In this document: positions 35,395 through 43,612 of the stretch, piece after piece
Layout: every line of letters begins with the position of its first letter
Position numbering within the stretch: position 1 is the first letter of the stretch
Origin: [Flexibacter] sp. ATCC 35208
GTDB taxonomy: Bacteria; Bacteroidota; Bacteroidia; Chitinophagales; Chitinophagaceae
Direction: 5' to 3'
DNA length: 64,000 nucleotides
NCBI RefSeq assembly: GCF_001975825.1
Contig: NZ_MTKN01000016.1
Location: 81,597 to 145,596 of the forward strand
The notes under the pieces: model-generated
Seen by the model: the letters and a program-made list of their open reading frames with translations, nothing else
Databases searched by the model: none
Told to the model about the DNA's origin: nothing
Made by a program: the position numbers and the translations under genes

Positions 35395-36655
35395 GGGCAA
35401 ATGTCTTTATTACCTTTCTTAAGGTCGCCTCGTCGGATGCGGTGACATTAATTAATGAATAAGGTCTTGCCCCTGTAAACACATCCCATCGCCAGGTCAG
35501 CTGGCTGTTCGTACGATGCTTTCCATTATCGTACCACCAGGCGGTATATAGTTTTGTATTCCCCTCCACCAACAAGGCAGTATAAACAGACCTGCCATCC
35601 CATACCTGCTCCTGTACCTTTTCAAATGTATACCCACTCCCCTTCCAACAGATCATAGGATGATGCTCTGAATAATAATAGGAAGGAATAAATTTCACAT
35701 ACACCAACGCATCCTTACTCATTAACTGCGTAACATCATCAGGTAAATTCTTCACAATATACCCTGCGGTCTTCACAGGCAATGCATGCGCTACCACAGG
35801 CCGCGGACGCAGGTTTACATAACAGCCATAGATCATGCACGGCAGCAATATACCATTCCGTAACAATAAAGGACCAGTAGGTACAATCCGGTATATTTTC
35901 TTCTCTACCACAACCGGAGTACCAAACCGCATGATCATATACCTGCTGAAAAAAACAAAAGGCACTATAACATAACCTACTAATGACATCACTCCTACCG
36001 CCTCATGCGACGGGGTATCCGGCATTATTTTAAACTGTACGAGACAAATGATCCGTATTAAATTGCCTATTACATTCAATCCAAACGCTACACTCAATAC
36101 CCCAAGGGTCATGCCCACCGATAGATATTTTCTATACTTTTTTTGGAATCCTCCTATAATGATCATTCCACACAACATAGCAGTCACCGTCATCTGCAAA
36201 CCCATACAAGCGGGATCTACGGAGAAATCCTGTCCACCACAGCTAATGATATTCCCCTCTACTTTTGCCCCCATCACCACACTCCCCGCCAGCGCGGTCA
36301 GTTGCAAACGAATGGGAAATGTAAACAGGTCCGCCCAGAACCGGAATACCGGCGACATACAGATCATTACCAGCATAGGCAACAGATTAATCCTTCCCAC
36401 ATACATCTCCAAACAAAATACAACTGCTGTGATCAATGCCAGATAATAAAATGTATGCACCGGCACCAGTAGAAACAATGCGAACAAGCCAATAGAGATA
36501 TAAAAATATCGCTGGCTTCCCTTTTTTGTTTGATCGAATTCGGTCGTGAAGGGCAGCGCTGCCAGTCCCAGCAGGAAACCGGCAGACTGCCAATCCACAA
36601 AGTGCTGCAGCCCTACAAGGAACAGGACAAGGTACACAAGTATAAGGATCCTCAT
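35297..36655 (-). CDS. xrtN: Exosortase N (XrtN)
   Basis: A 452-residue polytopic membrane protein. Candidate catalytic residues follow the exosortase order: Cys in VDPACMGLQMT near residue 149, Arg in IGNLIRIICLV near 200 and His in TPSHEAVG near 215. About eight membrane segments precede an EpsI-like C-terminal domain from about 290 (GYIVKNLPDDV, TAWWYDNGKHRTNSQLTWRWD). Exosortases are thought to cleave C-terminal sorting signals of PEP-CTERM type. The upstream gene encodes just such a protein, and the two overlap by four bases (ATGA). The last 30 or so residues are read from GH3-remnant DNA in another frame, so the native C-terminus may have been replaced. Confidence 0.82.
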   Translation of the reverse strand: MRILILVYLVLFLVGLQHFVDWQSAGFLLGLAALPFTTEFDQTKKGSQRYFYISIGLFALFLLVPVHTFYYLALITAVVFCLEMYVGRINLLPMLVMICMSPVFRFWADLFTFPIRLQLTALAGSVVMGAKVEGNIISCGGQDFSVDPACMGLQMTVTAMLCGMIIIGGFQKKYRKYLSVGMTLGVLSVAFGLNVIGNLIRIICLVQFKIMPDTPSHEAVGVMSLVGYVIVPFVFFSRYMIMRFGTPVVVEKKIYRIVPTGPLLLRNGILLPCMIYGCYVNLRPRPVVAHALPVKTAGYIVKNLPDDVTQLMSKDALVYVKFIPSYYYSEHHPMICWKGSGYTFEKVQEQVWDGRSVYTALLVEGNTKLYTAWWYDNGKHRTNSQLTWRWDVFTGARPYSLINVTASDEATLRKVIKTFAPASGVGGEGYACFISAVDKKFAVERFCGSSER

Positions 36656-39129
36656 ATTGCTACAGCGCGTTTCTTTTTAAACCAAACGATACATACTAAC
36701 CCTATTATGATCAAAGCCCACTCATGCGGTTCAGGCACCGCCCCTTTGCCTTTCAGGGAAGCGTTCTTCAGACTGTTGGCGTCATCATGTATATCGAAAC
36801 GGTCATAATCTGCTTGTGTTTCCAGTACGATCAGACTGGAGGCCGGGGTCACGATATAAGATTCTTTTGCAGTGGCAATGATCTCACTGTCCGACATTTT
36901 TTGCGGCCCCATTTTCTGCATGATGTGGTTGTAAGCAAATAAGCGCATCAGGTGATCAGGCGCATTGCTTACCCCCGTCTGATCATCCATATTGATCGTC
37001 ACACCTGCGGGTGCTATCACTACACGGTTATCATTCTCTATATCTCTGGGAAACTGGTGCTGCGGCAGCCATTGCGCCAGCTCTTTTACATCTCCATCCG
37101 CATACCGGAAGAAACGGTATTCTTTCAGTGTACGCAGGTAAGGAGACAGCTCGCCACCAAGATTAAACAATTGCATTTTCCCTGGTATTTTTAATGACGT
37201 CTTTATTTGTTCACTGAATACACTTCCTGCCAGATCACCCAAATTGGGAGACATCACATTTCCCTTCGTAATGACCAATGCGGATGCACGATCAGGTACA
37301 TTGTATACAGGAAATAAACTGTACCGGTCTTTGACCAGTCGCCCAAAGTTCTCACCAGTGGCTGTATGCCATTGATTATCGATATACACCTTTACGGGAT
37401 AGTGCAGATTTAATATTTCTTTAAATTCTTCTTCCGTCCATGACTGGTTAATATCGAGGTAAATAGTTTTGATATCAGCACCACCCAATTCTTGTTTGTA
37501 AGGCGCTACAAAGAATGACTTCCCATTGGCACTAAAACGGTTACTCCGTATGCCGAGATCGATCACAGATAATTGCCAGTCTGCTTCATAAGGGCCTACG
37601 CTGGAAAAAGTATTCTTCGTACGACTGAACATTCCGGGCAATTCCACGCCTACCGGTGTCTCCTGGAAGTTGATGTTTACATCTTCGCGGGCACTGCCTG
37701 CATCCGGCCCCTGGAACCAGATATTCTGGTACACCAGTCGCTTGCCCTGTTGTAACAACGGCGTCGTGATACCGATTTTAACCTGTCTGCCGGATTGCCC
37801 TTCCACTGGAAACACACGTACCGTCACCGTATTCCCTTCCTGCCAGTGTACCACGCTGGGATCACGGTATTCATGACCCACAATTTTTTCATACGCCTCC
37901 GCCGCTTTTTCTTTGGTAGTTAGAATACCTTTTTCTTCCTTGCCATTTATCCAGAGGGAAAGGGAAGTCACGACACCTCCTTCGGGCAAGTGAAAAGTGT
38001 AAATAGCCTCCTGGTTATTCCAGCTATTTCTACTCATCTCCGCGTTGAAAACATTGATCGTTTTCTCTGTATACGCCATGTGCAGCGAAGGCCAGATATT
38101 CGCATTGGTACGTACCTGAATAGTAGAGAGTTTATCGCCGCTCCACAGCCGTTCCTGTGTTTCCTGACGGCTGTCGTACATGGCGGTCAGTACCTGGGCC
38201 GCCTCTGTTTCCGGTATATAGGCAGTGCCGGTCAGGGAGGCGATCACCAGCAGCGGATCCTGCAATTGCTCGGCATCATAAAAGCTTCTTCTCCTGGGCA
38301 TATCAAAGAAACTCCAGTCACCAAAAGCATCGTTCCCTGTCTGGTATACGATCCCTGCCTTCAACACCCTCTCTGTCATCGCATTACCAGGTGTCTTGCG
38401 CGCTACATTTTCCCATGCTGGCAGGTCTTCATTGTCTGTCCTGAGATAAGCATCATCAATGGCAGAAACAGCGTTTTTCCACAGCATAGTATATACAATG
38501 ATCAGTGCCACCACGCTCCCGATACCAACCAGGTAGGCATACCGGTATGTTGGCCTGAACCAGACACAGGCAGATACCAGGTTATAAGTATAGATCAAAA
38601 ACAACAGCGGGATGAACACATGCCCCCCAATACCAAATACAATCATACCAATAGCGCCAATGATACAGGTGGGCAACATACAGAACATAAGGTATAAAAA
38701 ACAACAGGTAGAAACACCCAGTATGAATGCCATAATGGTTCTCACCACAGGAGGAAATCCCTCTTTAAAACCATAGGCAATATTGTTGATGCAACACACT
38801 CCCAATGTAATCGCCCACCAGTCAGTAGAAACTGCGAAAATTTCCATGCATTTGTTCAACGCAAAACAACTGATGAGGCACAAGGTCAGGTACACTGCAA
38901 ATGCATTGCGGCTCCTTCTCCCCTTTTTAAATCCACCCTTCCCCCATAAAAACACGAAATACAACAAAACGGACACATAAATTAACAGAAATAGGGGAAA
39001 TGTGTCCTCCGACTGGCTTTGAACCATCCTAGGAAAAAAGTAGAATCCAAGGGTAACAGGAATAAGGAGTAAACCCACCCAAAGGCGCTCATCCCGGAAC
39101 ATGAATTGAAAATATTGCTTATTTGTCAT
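36652..39129 (-). CDS. XrtN-system VIT-domain protein with PEP-CTERM-like tail
   Basis: About 825 residues from the ATG at 39129; a TTG further upstream would sit inside a regulatory palindrome. The first 250 residues hold about seven membrane segments. A VIT-type domain lies in the middle third (IWPSLHMAYTEKTINVF, YTFHLPEGGVVTSLSLWING, KEKAAEAYEKIVGHEYRDP). Near the end, GAVPEPHEWALIIIGLVCIV and then FKKKRA form a PEP motif, a hydrophobic helix and basic residues, the tripartite signal recognised by exosortases. The gene is directly coupled to xrtN, so it is probably its dedicated substrate. The biological purpose of the pair is not known to me. Confidence 0.85.
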   Translation of the reverse strand: MTNKQYFQFMFRDERLWVGLLLIPVTLGFYFFPRMVQSQSEDTFPLFLLIYVSVLLYFVFLWGKGGFKKGRRSRNAFAVYLTLCLISCFALNKCMEIFAVSTDWWAITLGVCCINNIAYGFKEGFPPVVRTIMAFILGVSTCCFLYLMFCMLPTCIIGAIGMIVFGIGGHVFIPLLFLIYTYNLVSACVWFRPTYRYAYLVGIGSVVALIIVYTMLWKNAVSAIDDAYLRTDNEDLPAWENVARKTPGNAMTERVLKAGIVYQTGNDAFGDWSFFDMPRRRSFYDAEQLQDPLLVIASLTGTAYIPETEAAQVLTAMYDSRQETQERLWSGDKLSTIQVRTNANIWPSLHMAYTEKTINVFNAEMSRNSWNNQEAIYTFHLPEGGVVTSLSLWINGKEEKGILTTKEKAAEAYEKIVGHEYRDPSVVHWQEGNTVTVRVFPVEGQSGRQVKIGITTPLLQQGKRLVYQNIWFQGPDAGSAREDVNINFQETPVGVELPGMFSRTKNTFSSVGPYEADWQLSVIDLGIRSNRFSANGKSFFVAPYKQELGGADIKTIYLDINQSWTEEEFKEILNLHYPVKVYIDNQWHTATGENFGRLVKDRYSLFPVYNVPDRASALVITKGNVMSPNLGDLAGSVFSEQIKTSLKIPGKMQLFNLGGELSPYLRTLKEYRFFRYADGDVKELAQWLPQHQFPRDIENDNRVVIAPAGVTINMDDQTGVSNAPDHLMRLFAYNHIMQKMGPQKMSDSEIIATAKESYIVTPASSLIVLETQADYDRFDIHDDANSLKNASLKGKGAVPEPHEWALIIIGLVCIVWFKKKRAVAI

Positions 39130-39138
39130 ATCATAAAG

Positions 39139-39223
39139 TACTTTGTATTTCAAAGCTTATAGGGCTAAAAAAATCGACCATGGCCAATCTGGTGAAACAC
39201 CTTTCACTTTGAAATACAAAGTA
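39139..39223. promoter_or_regulatory. Paired CTTTG-N5-CAAAG palindromes before the exosortase operon
   Basis: TACTTTGTATTTCAAAG at 39139-39155 and its exact reverse complement at 39207-39223 are 51 bases apart. Each is itself a dyad (CTTTG, five bases, CAAAG). The left copy ends 10 bases upstream of the start codon at 39129. This layout fits two operator sites for one dimeric regulator. The regulator is not encoded next door. Confidence 0.55.
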
Positions 39224-39406
39224 AAGGAAATAGTTTCAATCAGACAAGTCCTTTTTAAAAAAAATTCCCTACCTTCTGTCTCCACTTTTTATAAATGAAG
39301 ACTGACATTAATCAAGGAAGAATCATTATCGCGCAAAGAAAGGAAGCACTCATTTCAATGGTATAAAATTTGTCCACGTATTTATAACGCCTTAAACGAC
39401 AACACG

Positions 39407-39688
39407 ATGAAAGCAATCTGGCAAAAGGAAGTAATAGCAGAAAGCGAAAAAACTGTCATAGTCGAACATAATCACTACTTTCCTCCCGAAGCCGTAAAAC
39501 AGGAAATGCTAAGTCCCAGCAAGACCCACACAATCTGTCCATGGAAAGGAGAAGCATCCTACTATGATGTAACCGTGGATGGAAAAGTAAACAAAGACGC
39601 AGCCTGGTATTACCCAGCTCCCAAAGATGCTGCAAACAACATAAAAGGTTACATCGCCTTCTGGAAAGGTGTAGAAGTGTTACGGTAA
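39407..39688 (+). CDS. DUF427 domain protein
   Basis: A 93-residue small protein matching the DUF427 pattern: an early AESEKTVIVEHNHYFP, the core ICPWKGEASYYDVTVDGK, and the end YIAFWKGVEV. These proteins form a compact beta fold, and their biochemical role is not established. The gene ends 31 bases before the start of the flavoprotein gene on the same strand and may be co-transcribed with it. Confidence 0.85.
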   Translation: MKAIWQKEVIAESEKTVIVEHNHYFPPEAVKQEMLSPSKTHTICPWKGEASYYDVTVDGKVNKDAAWYYPAPKDAANNIKGYIAFWKGVEVLR

Positions 39689-39719
39689 CCCATTGATCCT
39701 ACTTACTAAAAACCCGGGA

Positions 39720-41099
39720 ATGCAAAAATTTGATGCGATCGTCATTGGTTCTGGTCAGGGGGGAGTTCCCCTGGCAAAAAAACTGGCAAAGGCAGGCTGG
39801 AAAACAGCCATTATAGAAAAACGATGGATAGGCGGTACCTGCATTAATGATGGATGCACTCCCACAAAAGCAATGATTGCCTGTGCCGAAGCAGCACATA
39901 CTGTGGCCAACAGCAGGCAATGGGGGATCACTGTGTCCGGTTTTCAACTCGATTTTGAAAAAATCATCGCCCGCAAGAATGAGATTGTCACCTCCTTCAG
40001 AGGCGGGGCTACCAAAGGGCTGGAAAATACGGATGGGGTCACTACCTACTATGGCACTGCCAGCTTTAACGGCCCCAAAACAGTGGATGTAAAACTCAGA
40101 ACAGGCAGCTCCGAAACCATTACAGCCGATCATATCTTTATCAATACCGGTACCTCCCCAAAGATCCCGGATATTCCCGGCCTAAATCAGGTACCCTATC
40201 TTACTAATACGACTTTACTGGATCTGCAAACCCTTCCCTCCCACCTCATCGTACTGGGTGGCAGTTACATTGGTTTGGAATTCGGACAAATGTTCCGCCG
40301 GTTTGGTTGTCAGGTCACGATCATCGAACGCTCTACTTTGCTGAAAAGAGAAGATGAAGATGTGTCTGCCGCCATGAAAAAGATCATGGAAGGGGCTGGC
40401 ATCAAAGTACATACAGGTGCAACTATCAAACAAATTGAAGGCGCCGGCGATGCCGTGAGGATCGTACTGAATGCCAATGGTGAAAGTACCACCGTCACCG
40501 GCTCTCATATTCTCGTTGCATCCGGCCGTACACCGCAGACAAAGGAATTACACCTAGATACTACCGGCATCACTACCGACGAAAAAGGCTTTATTCCTGT
40601 GAATGAAAAACTGGAAACTTCTGTACCTGGCATCTATGCCCTTGGAGATGTAAAAGGAGACCCGGCATTTACACATATTTCCTACAATGATCATCTCATC
40701 CTGCTCAAAAATCTAGTCGAAAAAAAGAACGAAACCACTATTGGCAGACCTGTCCCCTATTGCGTATTTACCGATCCGCAATTAGGCAGAATTGGGCTAA
40801 CAGAAAAGGAAGCACGCGAACAGGGTCTCGATATCCAGGTAGCCTGTCTGGATATGTCTAAAGTAGCCCGCGCTATTGAAACAGGACACACAGATGGTTT
40901 TATGAAAGCAGTGGTCGAAAAGTCAACAGGCAGGATATTAGGCGCCGCAATCTTAGGCCATAACGGCGGTGAAATCATGAGCGTACTACAAATCGCCATG
41001 ATGGCAGGCATGACCGCTACACAGATCCGGGAAATGATCTTTGCGCATCCACTGTACACAGAATCATTGAACAATCTTTTCATGAGCATCACAAAGTAA
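39720..41099 (+). CDS. Class I pyridine nucleotide-disulfide oxidoreductase (MerA-like, no HMA domain)
   Basis: The ATG at 39720 gives MQKFDAIVIGSGQGGVPLA with the FAD Rossmann motif at once; nine extra upstream codons are unlikely. About 459 residues. The redox-active pair is GGTCINDGCTPTK with Cys41 and Cys46. The NAD(P) motif is VLGGSYIGLEFG and the second FAD motif is GIYALGDVKGDPAFTH. The C-terminus has AHPLYTESLNN, with His and Glu in the usual dimer-interface base positions. It lacks the N-terminal HMA domain and C-terminal Cys pair of mercuric reductase, so Hg(II) reduction is doubtful. A low-molecular-weight disulfide substrate would fit the thiol locus downstream. Confidence 0.85.
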   Translation: MQKFDAIVIGSGQGGVPLAKKLAKAGWKTAIIEKRWIGGTCINDGCTPTKAMIACAEAAHTVANSRQWGITVSGFQLDFEKIIARKNEIVTSFRGGATKGLENTDGVTTYYGTASFNGPKTVDVKLRTGSSETITADHIFINTGTSPKIPDIPGLNQVPYLTNTTLLDLQTLPSHLIVLGGSYIGLEFGQMFRRFGCQVTIIERSTLLKREDEDVSAAMKKIMEGAGIKVHTGATIKQIEGAGDAVRIVLNANGESTTVTGSHILVASGRTPQTKELHLDTTGITTDEKGFIPVNEKLETSVPGIYALGDVKGDPAFTHISYNDHLILLKNLVEKKNETTIGRPVPYCVFTDPQLGRIGLTEKEAREQGLDIQVACLDMSKVARAIETGHTDGFMKAVVEKSTGRILGAAILGHNGGEIMSVLQIAMMAGMTATQIREMIFAHPLYTESLNNLFMSITK

Positions 41100-41178
41100 T
41101 TGTACTTATTACGGAACAATTTGTACAAATCAAAGATTCCCCTGTTCCTAAAAACAATATGAGTAATTTCATCCCCAT

Positions 41179-42078
41179 ATGATCAAACTGGAAAATGTGA
41201 GCAAGTCATTCCTCAACGGTAAGCCAGCCGTTTCTGCTGTATCATTCGAAGTGAATGCAGGAGAAACACTTATTCTGCTGGGCACCAGTGGAAGTGGGAA
41301 AACTACCACACTCAGAATGATCAACCGCCTGTTATTGCCAGACAGCGGGAATATTTTTGTAAACGGTCAATCCGTATTATCCCAACGACTGGAATCCCTG
41401 AGAAGAGGCATCGGTTACGTACTACAATATCACGGTCTCTTCCCCCATTACACCGTAGGTGAAAACATCGGCGTGGTACCCGGTCTGCTCAGGTGGGATG
41501 CAGGTCGCATCGCATCGAGAGTAGCGGCATTGATGGAAAAACTCCATCTCCCTGTTTCCGATTTTCTCCATGCATATCCGCAACAACTTAGTGGCGGACA
41601 GCAACAACGTGTAGGTCTGGCCCGCGCACTCGCCGCAGACCCACCCGTATTGCTCATGGACGAACCTTTTGGCGCACTTGACCCCGTGACCCGCGCCAGC
41701 GTAAGAAAAGAATTTCGCGCACTCGACGAAATACAATCTAAAACCATCATCATGGTCACCCATGATGTGCAGGAAGCCTTTGAACTGGGCACGCAAATCT
41801 GCCTCATGGACAAAGGCAAAGTACAGCAAACCGGCACACCCGCCGAACTCTTATTTTCACCCGCTAATGACTTTGTCAAAGCCTTTTTTGATGAACACCG
41901 CTTTATACTGGAACTGAAAGCACTCACTATCGCCGACATCCGGCCATGGTTAGCGCCAATCAATGGCAATGATACCCTGACCATATGGGACGCCATCGCC
42001 GCCGGCATGCCCCGCAATACACTGCTGGATGCCGTAGACCAGTACAGGCAATCTAAACATATGCATGGAACCAGCTAA
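41179..42078 (+). CDS. ABC transporter ATPase, glycine-betaine/EgtV class
   Basis: A 299-residue ATPase of the OpuCA/ProV group. Walker A GTSGSGKTTT is near residue 36, the signature [15 protein letters not shown] near 135, Walker B VLLMDEPFGALDP near 155, and the switch His in MVTHD. The C-terminal 60 residues (DIRPWLAPINGNDTLTIWDA) are too short for the two CBS domains of osmotic-stress OpuCA. It overlaps the permease gene by 14 bases, so the two are translationally coupled. The family exports nothing; it imports quaternary amines. Given egtB and egtD downstream, ergothioneine or its precursor hercynine are the best candidates, as for the EgtUV system known from other bacteria. Confidence 0.88.
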   Translation: MIKLENVSKSFLNGKPAVSAVSFEVNAGETLILLGTSGSGKTTTLRMINRLLLPDSGNIFVNGQSVLSQRLESLRRGIGYVLQYHGLFPHYTVGENIGVVPGLLRWDAGRIASRVAALMEKLHLPVSDFLHAYPQQLSGGQQQRVGLARALAADPPVLLMDEPFGALDPVTRASVRKEFRALDEIQSKTIIMVTHDVQEAFELGTQICLMDKGKVQQTGTPAELLFSPANDFVKAFFDEHRFILELKALTIADIRPWLAPINGNDTLTIWDAIAAGMPRNTLLDAVDQYRQSKHMHGTS

Positions 42079-43612
42079 CAGCTTTATTGACTTTCTACAG
42101 CAGGAATCCGGCAAAATACTGGAACAAACCCTGCAACATATCGGCCTTACCTTTATCTCTTTGTTGATCGCCGTTGTGATTGGTGTGCCCCTGGGTATCC
42201 TCATCACCCGCAGGCCTAAAATGGCAGGTGCCGTATTGGGCATTGCAGGAGTATTACAAACCATCCCCAGTATAGCCCTTTTAGGCTTCATGATTCCCCT
42301 GTTAGGGATTGGCCCTTTACCTGCTATCGTCGCGTTATTTTTGTATGCGCTATTGCCCATTGTACGCAATACTTATACAGGGATCATACAGATGGATCCC
42401 GCCGTTATCGAAGCGGCGACCGGTATCGGTATGAGCCCCCGTCAATTATTATTTAAAGTACAACTACCACTCGCCATGCCTGTGATACTGGCGGGTGTAA
42501 GAACCGCTACCGTGATCAATGTGGGTGTCGCCACCCTCGCTGCCTACATTGCTGCCGGTGGCTTAGGGGAATTCATTTTCGGTGGTATCGCGCTCAACAA
42601 CACGAACATGATCCTGGCTGGTGCCATTCCTGCGGCCTTGCTCGCTATCTTATTCGACTGGGGCCTCTCCCGCATCAAATTCCGCAAGGTGTTCCTGCTG
42701 CCGCTGCTGATATTGGTGCTATCCTCTTTTTACCTGCTCCCTGACTTTTATGGTTCTAAATTGCTCGCAGGCTTTACCCCGGAATTCATGGGACGGAATG
42801 ATGGAGATGTAGGTTTAAAAAAGATCTATGGATTAAAAATTCGCACGGTGGTAATCAGCGATATGATCATGTACAAAGCCGCTTACGACAAAAAGGTAGA
42901 CGTAATCAGCGGCAGCAGTACCGATGGCCGTGTAAAAGCGTATGACCTCCAGGTATTACAGGATGACAAACACATATTTCCGCCGTATTACGCCGCACCA
43001 ATTGTGAGACAGGACGTGCTTGACAAATACCCCGAACTGGCCCCGGCCCTCGATAAACTGTCTGGTACAATTAATGATAGTATCATGACGGCCTTGAATT
43101 ACCGGGTAGATATTTTAAAACAGTCCCCGGCTGTTGTTGCTAAGGAGTTTCTCGATGCCCACCACTTGCTGCGATCACCCGGAACGGGTACAAAAGGTAC
43201 GATCCGCATTGGCGCCAAGATCTTTGGTGACGGCTACATCCTCGCAAATATGTACAAATTACTGGTTGAAGGTTTTACTGATCTGCATGTAGAAACAATG
43301 ACCGGTCTGGGAGGTACAAAGATCTGCTTTGAAGCACTCACCAATGCACAGATTGACCTGTACCCGGAATATACCGGTACCGGTCTGCTCGTCATCTTAC
43401 TGGCACCTCCGTCTACCCTCGATTCATTGGGTGGACAGGCTGATAAAGTTTATGACTACGTGGCAGCGGCCTTTCAACAACGCTATCATATTAAATGGCT
43501 GGCACCTGTTGGATTCAATAATACGTATGCATTAATGATGCGCAGACAACAGGCCAGTGCTTTAAAAATTAAGACTATCAGCGACCTGACAAAATACTTA
43601 CAATGGAATTAA
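42065..43612 (+). CDS. ABC permease fused to a circularly permuted substrate-binding domain (EgtU-like)
   Basis: A 515-residue fusion. Residues 1-215 are an OpuBB-type permease with the EAATGIGMSPRQLLFKVQLP loop; a last membrane helix is near 218-232. The binding domain follows, but its halves are swapped. Residues 232-375 (GFTPEFMGRNDGDVGLKKIYG, STDGRVKAYDL, DDKHIFPPYYAAPIVRQ) match what is normally the second half of glycine-betaine/choline/ergothioneine binding proteins. Residues 378-515 (IRIGAKIFGDGY, GLGGTKICFEALTNAQIDLY, GFNNTYALM, ISDLTKYLQ) match the usual first half. The domain should hang in the periplasm. It overlaps egtB by 10 bases. The permuted order is read by eye against remembered family patterns. 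Confidence 0.85.
   Translation: MEPANSFIDFLQQESGKILEQTLQHIGLTFISLLIAVVIGVPLGILITRRPKMAGAVLGIAGVLQTIPSIALLGFMIPLLGIGPLPAIVALFLYALLPIVRNTYTGIIQMDPAVIEAATGIGMSPRQLLFKVQLPLAMPVILAGVRTATVINVGVATLAAYIAAGGLGEFIFGGIALNNTNMILAGAIPAALLAILFDWGLSRIKFRKVFLLPLLILVLSSFYLLPDFYGSKLLAGFTPEFMGRNDGDVGLKKIYGLKIRTVVISDMIMYKAAYDKKVDVISGSSTDGRVKAYDLQVLQDDKHIFPPYYAAPIVRQDVLDKYPELAPALDKLSGTINDSIMTALNYRVDILKQSPAVVAKEFLDAHHLLRSPGTGTKGTIRIGAKIFGDGYILANMYKLLVEGFTDLHVETMTGLGGTKICFEALTNAQIDLYPEYTGTGLLVILLAPPSTLDSLGGQADKVYDYVAAAFQQRYHIKWLAPVGFNNTYALMMRRQQASALKIKTISDLTKYLQWN

Noticed and set aside
39295..39366. A 23-codon ORF between the exosortase operon and the DUF427 gene
   Set aside because: Too short and without homology or a clear ribosome site; it might be a gene remnant, but there is no evidence of coding.
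39720..41099. Part of a mercury-resistance operon
   Set aside because: No merR, merT or merP gene, no HMA domain and no C-terminal Cys pair in the flavoprotein.
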